Position numbers and translations under genes: made by a program. A DNA stretch of 64,000 nt from Haemaphysalis longicornis (lineage: Eukaryota; Arthropoda; Arachnida; Ixodida; Ixodidae): the NCBI GenBank assembly GCA_013339765.2, contig CM023449.1, forward strand, positions 110,353,849 through 110,417,848, written 5' to 3'. Position 1 is the stretch's first letter. Each line of letters starts with the position of its first letter. Positions 34,291-44,660 of the stretch are shown one piece after another. Below the pieces are notes generated by a model, which did not search any database, was not told the origin of the DNA, and saw only the letters and a list, made by a program, of their open reading frames with translations.

Positions 34291-37200
34291 TTTTCCTTGT
34301 AGGTGCACCTTGCTCTGTTACCTTGCACAGGCAGTTGGAATTTCCTTGAAATATTTTTAAAGACATTAAACCTGCTTCGCGATGAAATGTGGACATTTAC
34401 CAACACTTTCACCTATCCCTCTTATACCGATCGCTATAGCTTCATTGAAGGATTCTCCATCGGAATGGCATTTGCTGATGTTTTCACGCGATTAATATCA
34501 AATGGATCTACAATGCGATGACGAAAATCTGCCGGAGTATGGCTGGATATGCTCTGCGTCTGAAACCGAAAAATCAATATATCCAATATTTATTCTTAGT
34601 TGACAAGTAATAATAATTAAATGGAAACGTCATAAATATAGAAGTAAGAATAGAAAAACTAAATCTTCTGCGTCATTTTCTTCATTATAATTTTAGATCA
34701 TATCAAATTTAGTGTGTATGAGGCCACAAAAGATACAATTGTCACATGTGTAATCTTTATATATTCTTAATTAAAAAACAGAAGACAACACCACCGGAAA
34801 TGATGGCGTTTATGGTGTTCGGAATACACCCGAGGAGGGATAATTATATTTGTATGAATAGAAGTCTCCTTTAGAGCAAGACCATTTTTTTCTTTGTCAA
34901 GATTACAAAAACAAAATAAAATACGGCGCATAAATTATTTTACCTTTTGAAGGACGAAAGAGACAAAGTACTTTCCACCGGCTCTACGGCTAATCTCATT
35001 AGTCCATGAAATGAATAGCAAGCTTCGTCATTCTTTAATCCCTTGAGGGTCATCTGAAAGCGGCTGATGAGAAAACCGCTGGAGCTCCAAAATGTGGGCA
35101 AAGAAACTCTCTGTTACACTTAAGTCTTTGCGTGTGCGCTTCCTTCAAGTAAGTACGAGTAGTCCTTATTGCTCGCGAGGAACTATTCTTCCGCCATTAT
35201 GTAGTGTACTTCATTCTTTTTTTCACCCCTAGGGTAATTATTTCCTGAAAAGCTTCCTGTCATGGGTCGGCACTCGTTACAATATTCATGTCGCGACCGC
35301 GGGTCGGGTGGTCGGTTGGGACGCGTCATTAAATCACCTTATGTTGTCGTATTTAGAGTATTCACAACTGTGCCTACAAAACTGTGGACTTCCCGGTCTT
35401 AAGCATTAGTTATGCTGCAAGAAGATTTGGGATACTGCCGGGAGAATTAGTTGGATTAGTAGGTCCCGTTTAGAATCACGTTTTTTTTTGTTCTTGTAGT
35501 GTCATTTAGTCACTTCACGTCCCACATGCCACCGTTAATGCCGGTAAGAATAATCAGATAAGAAACTACATTATGCCTATAAAGTATGCATCATCGTCTT
35601 CAGTGATGTATAGCGTTAACAAAATGAAGAGAGAAATTGGGAAGGCGAGCTTGCAGAGCACCGAAAATACACAAAAATATAAAATGACGTTTCCTTTAAG
35701 GAATATGGTAGTAAGTAAGTATATTGAAAATTCCTCGGAGCTCTTAACTCTGCTTACGTGTTTGAATTGAAAAGACTGTACATAGTTATTAAAAATCTTT
35801 TTTGAAGCAACATGGCATTTGCATCTCTTCTTTCGCTTCCCATTCTTTGTCGTTCGGCGCAAATTATTTCAACTGCCTTCTTTTCTGCTACACTGCGTTC
35901 GCGTCCCCTTTTTCGCTTTTGTTTGTTCTTGGTTTTCGGCGGCTCGTTTGCACCAGTTGTACTAAAGCGCCATCCCTTTTAGGTGAAACGCGGCACGCAC
36001 TAATCAACAACGTGTACGTGTGAGATTCATGGTTTTGTGAATTTTGTTAATTTGGCACATCCCTTATGAAATTTCTCGATTTGCGACCAAACCAAAGCTG
36101 CATATGTGCCGAGAAGAAACAACAACAACGACATATTTTATTCTATGCTGTCAACACGTGGAGGGCTGGTAGATCATTGCGCGGCTGCTTTGCGTGCACG
36201 GATTATGGTTTCATTCTCGACATGTTTTTTTTTGTTCATACGATCTTTATTGTGGCGCCCATATTGGAGACCGGACAAGGGCATAAAAATATTAGCAACA
36301 ACGGGATTTAGTCGCGGAAGTGTACACTTAAGGCCTTTAGACAAGCTTAAGACAAGCCTTTAACACTCAATTTAGGAACTAGGTGAGTTCCGGCTTTATT
36401 ATAGTTTGACTCTTGAGGACAATTCGGAGCGTACTAACGATGACTATATAATGTGGCGCTTTGCGGCGGCGCATCACTATAGAACGAAACTTTAGGCAAA
36501 ATTGTTTTTCTTTCGTGAATCCCCATGACTCCTATTTAGCATATAAGCCCAAACTAAGAATAAGGAGACATTTAAAGCCATACTTTATTCTGCCTATAAG
36601 TGTCTCTTCAGAGACTGGTGCCTACATCTGTTTGCAGCACCTAAAAGTGAACTTTTTGATGTTTGTCGAATCCCGGCTGTTCGAAGTGCGTGCTTCGCAA
36701 AGTACGAAAAAAATATTATACCATCAGAGTCCATTCTTCACAAGCTATACCTGCGACCAAGGTACGAGGAGACGTTAAAAATTTATCTTCGTGAATGTCA
36801 CACATGAATTTCAGTGGGCACGACAGCAAATGTGATCGGACGACTCCTCGTTCGTTTTTAGCAGCAAAGCTGACTACAGAGCAGAAAACAAAACCTTTCT
36901 TGATATGATCGAATAAGCTAAAAAACTAACAAGCGTTGAGTCTGTATCCCGCTATGCGTGCTCTTAATGTAGTACTTTGAAGGTAGTCGTATGCACAAGT
37001 CCGCTGCACGTCGCAAAGTTTTTATAAACATGTTGGTAACATCTTTCTAATATATTTTTTGTGTTGCGCGTGTGCAGATCAAGGCTGGAACTGTGATAAA
37101 GCCAGGAGAGTAGGAAAAAGAATGCCTTTTGCCTTCTGCAGAAGCCCATATATTGACATGACGGGGATTCCACGCAGTTTAAAATCTCACCGTGCACAAC

Positions 37201-38079
37201 GTATTTAATAAAAAAACGAATGTTGGTGTAATATTAGAGTAGTATTCGTAGAAACGTTTTTGTTTTGACTTGTTTTTAAAATGTTCGGAATCCAAAGAGG
37301 CACAGGCGTTTTCTGTAATCGTATTCCTTCCGCAGATGGTCACTGTAACGTTTGCCACTTCACTGCGACTAACTTGTTATGACAAGTAAACAAAACTCTG
37401 CGTAATGGTATAGTAGACTTAGCTGCTCATTGTACTACCAATTTTTGGGGGGAAGTTTTGATTTAACACGAATTAGAACCCTTTTTTGCACACCTTACTT
37501 TTTTGTAGATCGCTATGAATTAACAGCAGGTTGTAAAGGGGTAAAGTTTACAACCATACTGGGAACTGATTATATATGACAAATAAATCTAACTCAGCGT
37601 ACTGTTAGAAAGTTTAAAGCGGTCAATTTCCGTATTTTTTTCAAGTGACGTACACATTGGATTCAGGGCCTAAACTATTCACCGGAAAGTTATCTTTGCC
37701 GCGTGATTCAATTTTCTCCGGGGACGCTATTGTGCCCGCGCCTGCAAAATTTCGCATACAGTAGCCATAGAAAGGTCTGCTGTAAAAACTCTTGTACTGG
37801 TCTTTCCCTAGCCAACGACCTGCTTGAAATATTTTGAATTTTGGGTTAAACAACAAATTCTCCAGCCTCCGATTTATCGAAAACTTGGTTGCAGTAAACA
37901 TTTTTAGAATTTTACTATCAACCTTTGTTATGTTGATTGAAGGATCTAAATTTTTAGGAAACGCAATTACGAAACATTCATAGGGGGTAATGGCTCTTCT
38001 CACCATCGTGGAATGCGTGTTGTTGGTTTAAATTTGCTTACGCTTATGACCACCAATACGAAGCATTTTTATGTGTTGA
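34291..38079. other. No gene recognised apart from a dispersed repeat
   Basis: The second copy of the 7.9-kb dispersed repeat lies at 35232-35340. Frames at 35566-35862, 36066-36363, 36461-36778 and 37641-38006 have no domains and poor codon structure. Confidence 0.35.
35232..35340 (+). repeat. Dispersed repeat, copy 2 (partner at 7878-7985)
   Basis: See the copy at 7878. Shared blocks include GGTAATTA, CGGCACTCGTTACAATATT and GGGACGCGTCATTAAA. Confidence 0.6.
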
Positions 38080-40205
38080 AAATTTCTAGCCAAATATTTT
38101 CCCAATCTCACCATGCTCGTTACTTTCCTGTTTAGTATTTGTTCGTAAGTGTCAACTTACGCAATTGGAGGACACTAGCACCTGCCACCCAATAAATACA
38201 ATACCCGGATATTCTTGAGCTCTGTCTAAAAACTTTTTACCCCGAAGAGCTCAATAAACACTGGCACCCACAGAGACTGAATTGCTTGTAAAAACATACG
38301 GCCGTTGCCTGAGGCCGACAGTAATTTCGAACAACATCCAAATTTATGACGTCCGTATTCGAGAGCTGAGTGCGTCGTCAGGAATTATTGCAACGACAAG
38401 ACCGCCCGTAAATCAGTTGTTTAAGTGCCGCATCGCCGCCCATTGAGACCTTCTCGCTGCTTTTGGTCATCATTTATTTCGTGCGGAGACGGCGGACCTC
38501 CCTACGCTTGTTTGTTCTCGACACTTATACGCGTTTGTCAGACGACGGCGAGGGAAAACTAAATTATTTTTTTGTCCTGAGTGTAGCGTCCAGAAGGGAA
38601 ATAAAGTACGCCGACATATCGTGGCTGTATTGCTATGACACTGTGTATTCCCATAATTGACTTGTAAACAACTTTTCACGACAATGATGCATGGTCCGCC
38701 CCGCTATCAGTGATGACACTATACAGCGGGAAGGCTGTTTTTGGTGCTCTGAACCTCTGGCCTATTGATGTCCTACATGTGTGTTTACAAAAAAGAAAAA
38801 AGAAATAAAGCGGAATTTTTTTACATCCAAATATTACACGTCATAAGGTAGGAACAATATCATTGCGGATTGGCGACTTGTACAGGGTGCAATGCCACAT
38901 CGCTGAAAAAAAGATGCTCCTCTTTACACTTCCTTCTTCGTCCTAAAAATGGCCTTGTTTTTCATAATACAAGGATATCTTCATGGTCTTTTCAACTGCA
39001 CCTTGCCAACGGGTTTCACCGTGGTTCATTGCTACAGATTCATTAAGAACGCTTGGGGTGTCGTACGGCTGCCGAAATAAGAACACACGGTTAGGATGTT
39101 TTCGCAACTAGCCTGTATAAAAAAGTTGGTCGAGCTTCACTGCCAATTTCTTCCAAAGACGATAGTCTGACGTACCACTCGCGTAAATCTTTTATTATCC
39201 GCTTCCACCCTTCACGCTTCTCCTCCTCTCTCTCCCTGTCTTGATAATTTGAATGGAGGTTGGTTCAATGCAGTGCAATTTTGCCGCCTCGTACTTCTTC
39301 CGCACCATGCGTACCTATATTGAGACCCCATGCATCCTTTCCTGCATCCTTTATTTCTTGTTTTGCCCGAAACGGCACGAGTGAAAGCTCCTGTTTTTTT
39401 TTGTACTTTCTTTTATCTCGCACGAGTTGGAGCCTCTCTGCGCCACTTTATTGATTTGTTATTTTTTCTGTTGCAATCGTAAAAACCCTACCCCTGATGC
39501 ATTATACACCTTAGTAAGCATAGGTACTCGCGGTTGTGTACTCACAGTTCGCGTCAAGTAGACTGGACATTTTTTTTTTGCGCTGTCTTGATGTCTGTGA
39601 CTTCCGCTGTCACTTTCAGTAGTTTGGAACAGTTGTTGACATGTAAACTTTCTTTTGACGAATTCTCTTAGCGTTTGTTCAGAAAGCGGAATCGGAGACG
39701 AGCAAACAAAAGAAACCTTTTCCTGTTCTGTTTGCTCGGGAGAGAATATACCGTCTTTAAAACTGATTCCGGGCCAGAACAAAACCAGCATTTCCGTGTT
39801 AATCAGAACGAGTACTTCAAGAGTGAAACACTGCTGCTTGCGGTAGAAAAAGAATATTCCCCTTTTCTGTTTTCAGTTTTCTACATGTAAATATAGCTCC
39901 ACGTAGGTTTTGCCCTGGCGTTGAAGGCTGCGATGTTCATTTGGGAAAAACAGAAACATGATGCAAAGGCACTGAAAACCAAGGTAGTAAGAGTGTTTGT
40001 TTTCAGCAGCTGCAGCTTACAGGCAAATTTGCGCCGCATGAAGTTTGCAATAAATGTTTCATGATATTCTGATGTGTTTTTCTATCTTATTGTGTTTGAA
40101 GCTCTGTGATAGCCACCTTTGTTTATGGCTCTTTCATTTGTGGCAACAAGCACGCACGTATATATTTTTCACCCTGTAGCAGTTTCAGAAACAGGAAAAA
40201 ATTAC
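38080..40205 (+). repeat. Duplicon copy A (uninterrupted)
   Basis: About 2.1 kb that aligns with 53630-54985 and then 62812-63960. Strong anchors include TTTCGAACAACATCCAAATTT (38325 and 53879), TTATTGCAACGACAAG (38386 and 53939), CGTCATAAGGTAGGA (38837 and 54388), GGTCGAGCTTCACT (39129 and 54799) and TGCGGTAGAAAAA (39838 and 63363). By eye the identity is roughly 65-75 percent with small gaps. The nature is unknown: a segmental duplication or an old transposable element are both possible. It spans the empty-site TA at 39312-39313. Confidence 0.8.
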
Positions 40206-40421
40206 ACTACACGACAAAACTATTGTCTCCTTAGCGAAATTTCCACACGGCTTCCTCAATGCATTCATTCGTTGTACTTTGTGTACACTGCTGAGTCAGT
40301 TTAAATGCATTTGAAAAAAATTAGAGCGGAATTTTTACACATTCAGTCCATATTCTGTAGCCATTTATTGGTATTGCCGAAGTTGCCCTTGGTGCTGAAA
40401 GATGCTTTCATCTCTGACATA

Positions 40422-41221
40422 TTAAAGGGACCCTGCAACACTTGCCATCGACTACTAGTAATGTAATTTGGGACAAACTCTATTGTCCCAGAAATCTCCT
40501 CCCGCAAGAATTATGAAAATCCGTTCACAATTAACGAAACTACGCGCGATGAGAAATCGCGCATAATCGTTCCCTCTCAACTCGACCGCGGACAACGCGA
40601 CGAAAGCTGCGCGCTCTCTCCCGGAGAGGGGGGCGGCTCGCGGCGTTTTCTTCGGCGGCCTTCGATGTATCACATGTCGGGTAGTTTTCTCCTTTTCGCC
40701 GCAACGCGAAGGGGACTATTTCCGGTCTGGTGCCCGAAAAAAGCAGGCATGGGTGCCTGCTCGCAAGTGCGCGCTGGGGCCGGTGGGCGTTTTTGAAGCA
40801 ATACACGTTTGTAGTCGAGTGGTCCCGTTGAAAGGGAAGTATTGAGCTCATCACTCAAACTCCGCGGGCACTCAAAACACACAAAAAAACGGCAAAACTG
40901 TGCCTACAAGTTCAGACATAGAAGAGGTTCGTACACAGCGATGACGACGACGGAAATGGCAGAATCTAGCCGCGAAGTTGACCAGTGACAGCCGATCGGG
41001 CAGCCATGGCCTATGTGACGTCCCTTAGGCCATGTCAGCTGTTGCATAATGAGGACAACTGAAGAGAGCGCGGTTGGTTTTTCCGCGTCTTTCACATCAA
41101 TTTGCGCGCTCACCGCTTCACGGGCACGTGTAATATTTATCTCAGGTATTTCTGGCAGTGTAATCTAACCGTCGCGGAGGTTTACTTGCACTGCTCAAAG
41201 AGTGTGGCAGGGTCCCTTTAA
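40422..41221. mobile_element. TTAA-flanked TIR element, non-autonomous (0.8 kb)
   Basis: The left end is TTAA|AGGGACCCTGCAACACTT. The right end, reverse-complemented, is TTAA|AGGGACCCTGCCACACTCTT. That gives about 20 bp of inverted terminus with few mismatches, each bordered by TTAA (40422-40425 and 41218-41221). The centre is GC-rich and codes for nothing recognisable. The first six bases AGGGAC are shared with the element at 8868-10521, so the two may use related transposases supplied elsewhere. Confidence 0.82.
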
Positions 41222-41756
41222 AAATCACTGTTATTCATTATAACACAAACGGACGTGCCTGTAGGTGCGAGTACGCGTCACAGACGGGGTAACAACATTG
41301 GCACATCAAATACCTTAGCCTTCTGGGATGGAGCCGAATTTCACCTTGAATATATTTGTTTCCTTATTTTCAATTAACATGCAATGCGCTACTACCTATA
41401 TGTCTTTTTAATTTGTAAACGTTTTAAGCGTGTTTCAAATATTAAAACAAAAATATAAAACAATGTTTGGCCACACCTAACTGTAAAATAGTGACAGGTT
41501 TGTCATCGTTCTTGAGCGTTTGAAATGCATTTAAACTCAGGCAATAAGGTAGAAATAATACGAACTGTCACGTATAATAAATCAGTTTAAAATAAATTTA
41601 GGCTTCTTTTCACTGAGGCTGTTACGGTAAGGCTTCAAAGTTGACTAAAACTAAATATTTTGAAATTTTCCTATGTTACTTATGTAAAAATAAGGAACAG
41701 AACAGTTCGACATTATTGTTATTTATTCCTGGAGTGCTTTAGCAATACCGATGAGC

Positions 41757-42264
41757 TTAAAGGAGCAGTGACACGAAAATTTTATGTTACACTTTTATTA
41801 CTTTTATCGATGCGTAGTTGCCTGGCGAACCTGAAACAGCACTTGAAATACTTCAGCGCGCGATAGTTAATTACATTCAACGGCCTGATATCGTTTGTTT
41901 CAAATTCCCGCGCATTCATCCCGAACGGCGCATATGACAAAATCCCTGGCTGACCTCACCGCTTTGTGCGGACGTCAGCGGCGACCGCTTGAGAGGGTGT
42001 TGCGCCCGCTCGCCGCTCGCATGAAGTGACGTCACGAGTTTTTGGCGAGCGCTGCCGCTTCACTTCTTTTGGCTTTCACTGGATGACGTCCATTTCCTGA
42101 GTGCCGCTTCGCGCGCTGCTCCGTCGGCGCGATAATTGAGACCCAATAAACTATGTTCTTCGCTTCGTAGGCCGCTCATATTTCAGCCAGGGTATTCTGT
42201 TGAGTGAAGGAAGTGAACTGTGCAATAATAGTAAAGCCGAAAATTGGTGTCAGTGCTGCTTTAA
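41757..42264. mobile_element. TTAA-flanked TIR element, non-autonomous (0.5 kb)
   Basis: The left end is TTAA|AGGAGCAGTGACACG. The right end, reverse-complemented, is TTAA|AGCAGCACTGACACC. Inverted similarity extends about 25 bp into an A/T-rich AAAATTTT stretch. The centre has a GC-rich GTGACGTCA-bearing block. The terminal AGGAG.A.TGACACG also starts the repeat unit at 43148 and 48519. Confidence 0.78.
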
Positions 42265-42754
42265 GAGGTCAAAGTGGTACAGCTCTGCAACCGACACAAG
42301 AAAACGCTTCTAGTGTGATGAGGAATTCGGCATGTCGTCACCTGCCCTCAGAACTAATGAATGATTAGAGTCTTGCAGAAGACGTGCCTTGATATAGACC
42401 CTAGGTAAATGAAAGACATTTCCAATAGACCCCAGCTGACTGTGATCAAAAACAAAATTACATTTTTACGGCTCCTCGCACTGAACGTCAAAAAACGGTG
42501 ACAAATGCTTTATCACACTGACATAAATAGCGCCGGATACTGCGTTCATTATAAACTCTTCGGAGAGCTTATACGTATATCGTTAAGAAATATCTGAGCC
42601 CCATTGCGCTCAAAAAAGCCATAAAGGGAACCAAAAAGCTACCATTGTTATGTCAGAAATATTCCGCCATCTGCACTAACTGAATGATTATGAGAGGGGC
42701 GAAGCAAAAATGCTTATCGGTAAAACTGTGACACATTCGCCCGCACATTATATA
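42265..42754. other. No gene recognised
   Basis: Nothing supportable in this gap. Confidence 0.35.
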
Positions 42755-42990
42755 AAGACTCGACACGTCAAGCTTTCCACCGCTCTGTTAACAAGCCCGT
42801 TGACGACGTCAATATTTGTGGTGGTTATGTAGGGGTTGTTTTGGACGATGAGATTCTCCATGGGTAAGTTGGTGAAATCGGTGTGTGACATTTTACCAAC
42901 CTTGGCCGTCGCCTGCTGCAGAGCATCTTCGGTCGTGTACCCCCGGTACGTGTCTCGAGGTCGCAGGCGACGAACGACAACCTCTTCTTT
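42755..42990 (-). pseudogene. PIF1-like helicase fragment (Helitron-type or expanded PIF1 family)
   Basis: A minus-strand frame (42748-43005) contains LPMENLIVQNNPYITTTNID followed directly by VVNGLVNRAVESL. This matches the late PIF1/RecD-like helicase segment in which a basic surface strand (xxVMLxxNID) is followed by GLVNGAxG. Only about 78 residues remain. Motifs Ia to III upstream and the 2B/motif VI end downstream are absent. Residue odds: R for G in the VNGA element. The 5' side of the fragment ends exactly where the dispersed repeat with hairpin end begins (42987). Such helicases are carried by Helitron transposons and are also amplified in ticks as solitary genes, so origin is open. 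Confidence 0.6.
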
Positions 42991-43376
42991 TAAGTGCGAA
43001 TGCACTTCTTAAGCGACCCTGAACCTTCGTCCACCGGCGATGTACGCGCACGTGGAGATGGGCGTGCGCAGCCTGGCCGCTGACATGGCACATACCCACG
43101 TGGGGGATTGGCCAAGAATCGGGCGTGAGAAGGGCTAATGCACCTGCTTAAAGGAGTACTGACACGAAATTTCAAAGCTGAGATCCGCTCTAGCAATCAA
43201 GTACAACGACAACACAAATAGGTGTCTGTGAAAAAATGCATCTTTCTTTCTTTGTAGTTGTGTGTGTGTGTGTGATCTCTCTTTCGCGAACATTACCGAA
43301 CCGCGCAAATTCAACTCCTGCATTCGCACTTTCACATTCTTCCCCTCGGGGAAATGCGGGGAATTTTTTGTCTTCG
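42987..43376 (+). repeat. 390-bp repeat, copy 1 (inverted partner at 48297-48721)
   Basis: The left border carries the hairpin AAGTGCGAATGCACTT (42992-43007). About 160 bp in, TTAA|AGGAGTACTGACACG appears (43148), the same end type as the element at 41757. The unit then runs through (TG)n to GGGGAAATGCGGGGAATTTTT. The inverted partner is very similar in order and sequence over about 390 bp. Confidence 0.85.
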
Positions 43377-43774
43377 TTGTCTCCAATAATGAAGGACCGC
43401 TACGTAGGTATAGTAGAAATGCTGTGTTGATTCTTTTCGTACATCCGGCGTTGTCGTGTGCTATGTATGTTTACCTTCACACCGTCGTTAGCAAGGGGCT
43501 TACCTATTATGTTTAGACTGCTACATATCTAGCAAAATCCATGCTAGTGCCAGCTCCCTATATAAGCTTAGCAATCGTTTGCTGCCCGCCGCCTCATTTA
43601 TTGTGGATGTGAATGAGTTTTTCCGAATGCATTTATTTTTATATGTGGCCCCCACGTTTGCATTTATTTTATTGTGTTTCATGCCATGCCCTACAGAAAA
43701 ATGAAAATGACCATACCGTTACTTACATCATCCGGCCTATCTTCCCGAACACTCGCGTCACCTCTCATGGTTAT

Positions 43775-43826
43775 ATTATATAAGTAGGTCCGGGTAATAT
43801 AAGTAGGTAATATAAGTAGGTCCGGC
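43775..43826 (+). repeat. Short tandem repeat (about 18-25 bp units)
   Basis: Three copies of TAATATAAGTAGGT, two of them extended by CCGG. Probably replication slippage. Confidence 0.8.
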
Positions 43827-43872
43827 AGCATTCCTTGCTTCAGCAGGCCCTGCATATCTTTTTTTAAACGCA

Positions 43873-44278
43873 GTGTCTAGAGTGCCGTCCGACGGCCCTC
43901 TAGCTGATCGTTGCAGGCATGGCTAGAGTGCCGTCCGACGATATTCGAATATTTAACACTAGGCTAGCAATGGCCAAAGAGTAGGGGATCCGTCGTACTT
44001 TCTTGGTCCCAAAGTCGGTGGTTCGAGACCGGTTCTTGCCTCGGTTTTTTTTTTCATTATTTAATTGAAGTGTACTTTTTATGCCTTAGGTTAGTTTTGG
44101 TGTTTTAAATGATTCCTTTGTGTGCGTTAGGTTGTCTTATGTTATGTTTAGGTTAGGTTGCCTAGCTTTACGTTATCTAGAGCGATGTACTGCCTGACGC
44201 GGCAATTTTGCCACAATACGCCGGTGGATGTCCATATAGTGGAGTGTTTATAATACCGTCGGACGGCACTCTAGACAC
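43873..44278. mobile_element. TIR element with 23-bp inverted ends and a tRNA-like unit
   Basis: Left arm GTGTCTAGAGTGCCGTCC..GG at 43873-43895 and its perfect inverted copy at 44256-44278. A third copy of the arm core (GCTAGAGTGCCGTCCGACG) lies inside at 43922-43940, so the left end is duplicated or nested. The interior holds a tRNA-like unit with B box GGTTCGAGACC and a T run. Confidence 0.75.
43960..44053 (+). mobile_element. tRNA-like unit with oligo-T stop
   Basis: TGGCCAAAGAGTAGG may be a degenerate A box and GGTGGTTCGAGACC (44021) is a good B box; nine or more Ts follow at 44044-44053. An anticodon arm is plausible around TTCTTGGTC, but the acceptor stem does not close. It is more likely a tRNA-derived repeat or pseudogene than a working tRNA gene. 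Confidence 0.45.
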
Positions 44279-44288
44279 GGCCTTTTTT

Positions 44289-44660
44289 AAATGCAGAGCA
44301 TTTCTTTAACTCACGACGTCACCCGTTCTAGGCGTCCGTTGTAGTCCGCATCGCTCGCAGGTGCGCCCTCTCCCCCGCTCCTCCTCGCCTACTCTCCGCT
44401 CGCATCGCGCGCTCTCTCCGCGGCCGGTTCGCGCCCAACAGGTGGGGGCGCGCGCATCGCGGGATCAACAACATCTGTGGCGTGATCGTGACGTCAGCAT
44501 CGCGCACGCGTGGCGCGATCGTGGCGTGATAGAGGCGGGTGTCGGCGAGGCTGGAATGCACTCATCGCCGCGCTCTCTCGTCAGCGTTGCCACAAGTGCA
44601 ACAACATTAACGTAACGCACACTACTTAATGTCGTGCGCCCCCGGAAATGCTCTGCATTT
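44289..44660. mobile_element. TIR element, ends AAATGCAGAGCATTTC (372 bp)
   Basis: The 16-bp ends at 44289-44304 and 44645-44660 are perfect inverted copies, and each is itself nearly palindromic. The centre is very GC-rich with many CGCG and GCGATC motifs. It begins only 10 bp after the preceding TIR element. The size and lack of coding capacity fit a MITE. Confidence 0.72.

Noticed and set aside
39655..39890. Plus-strand frames in duplicon copy A as genes
   Set aside because: Frames are not kept in copy B at 63.2 kb.
43960..44053. Genuine tRNA gene
   Set aside because: B box is good but acceptor and T stems do not close; the same holds for the units at 9.7, 31.2, 49.9 and 56.0 kb.
44088..44160. 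Telomere-like TTAGG repeats
   Set aside because: Only a two-unit TTAGGTTAGG plus scattered TTAGGTT; too short and irregular for interstitial telomere DNA.
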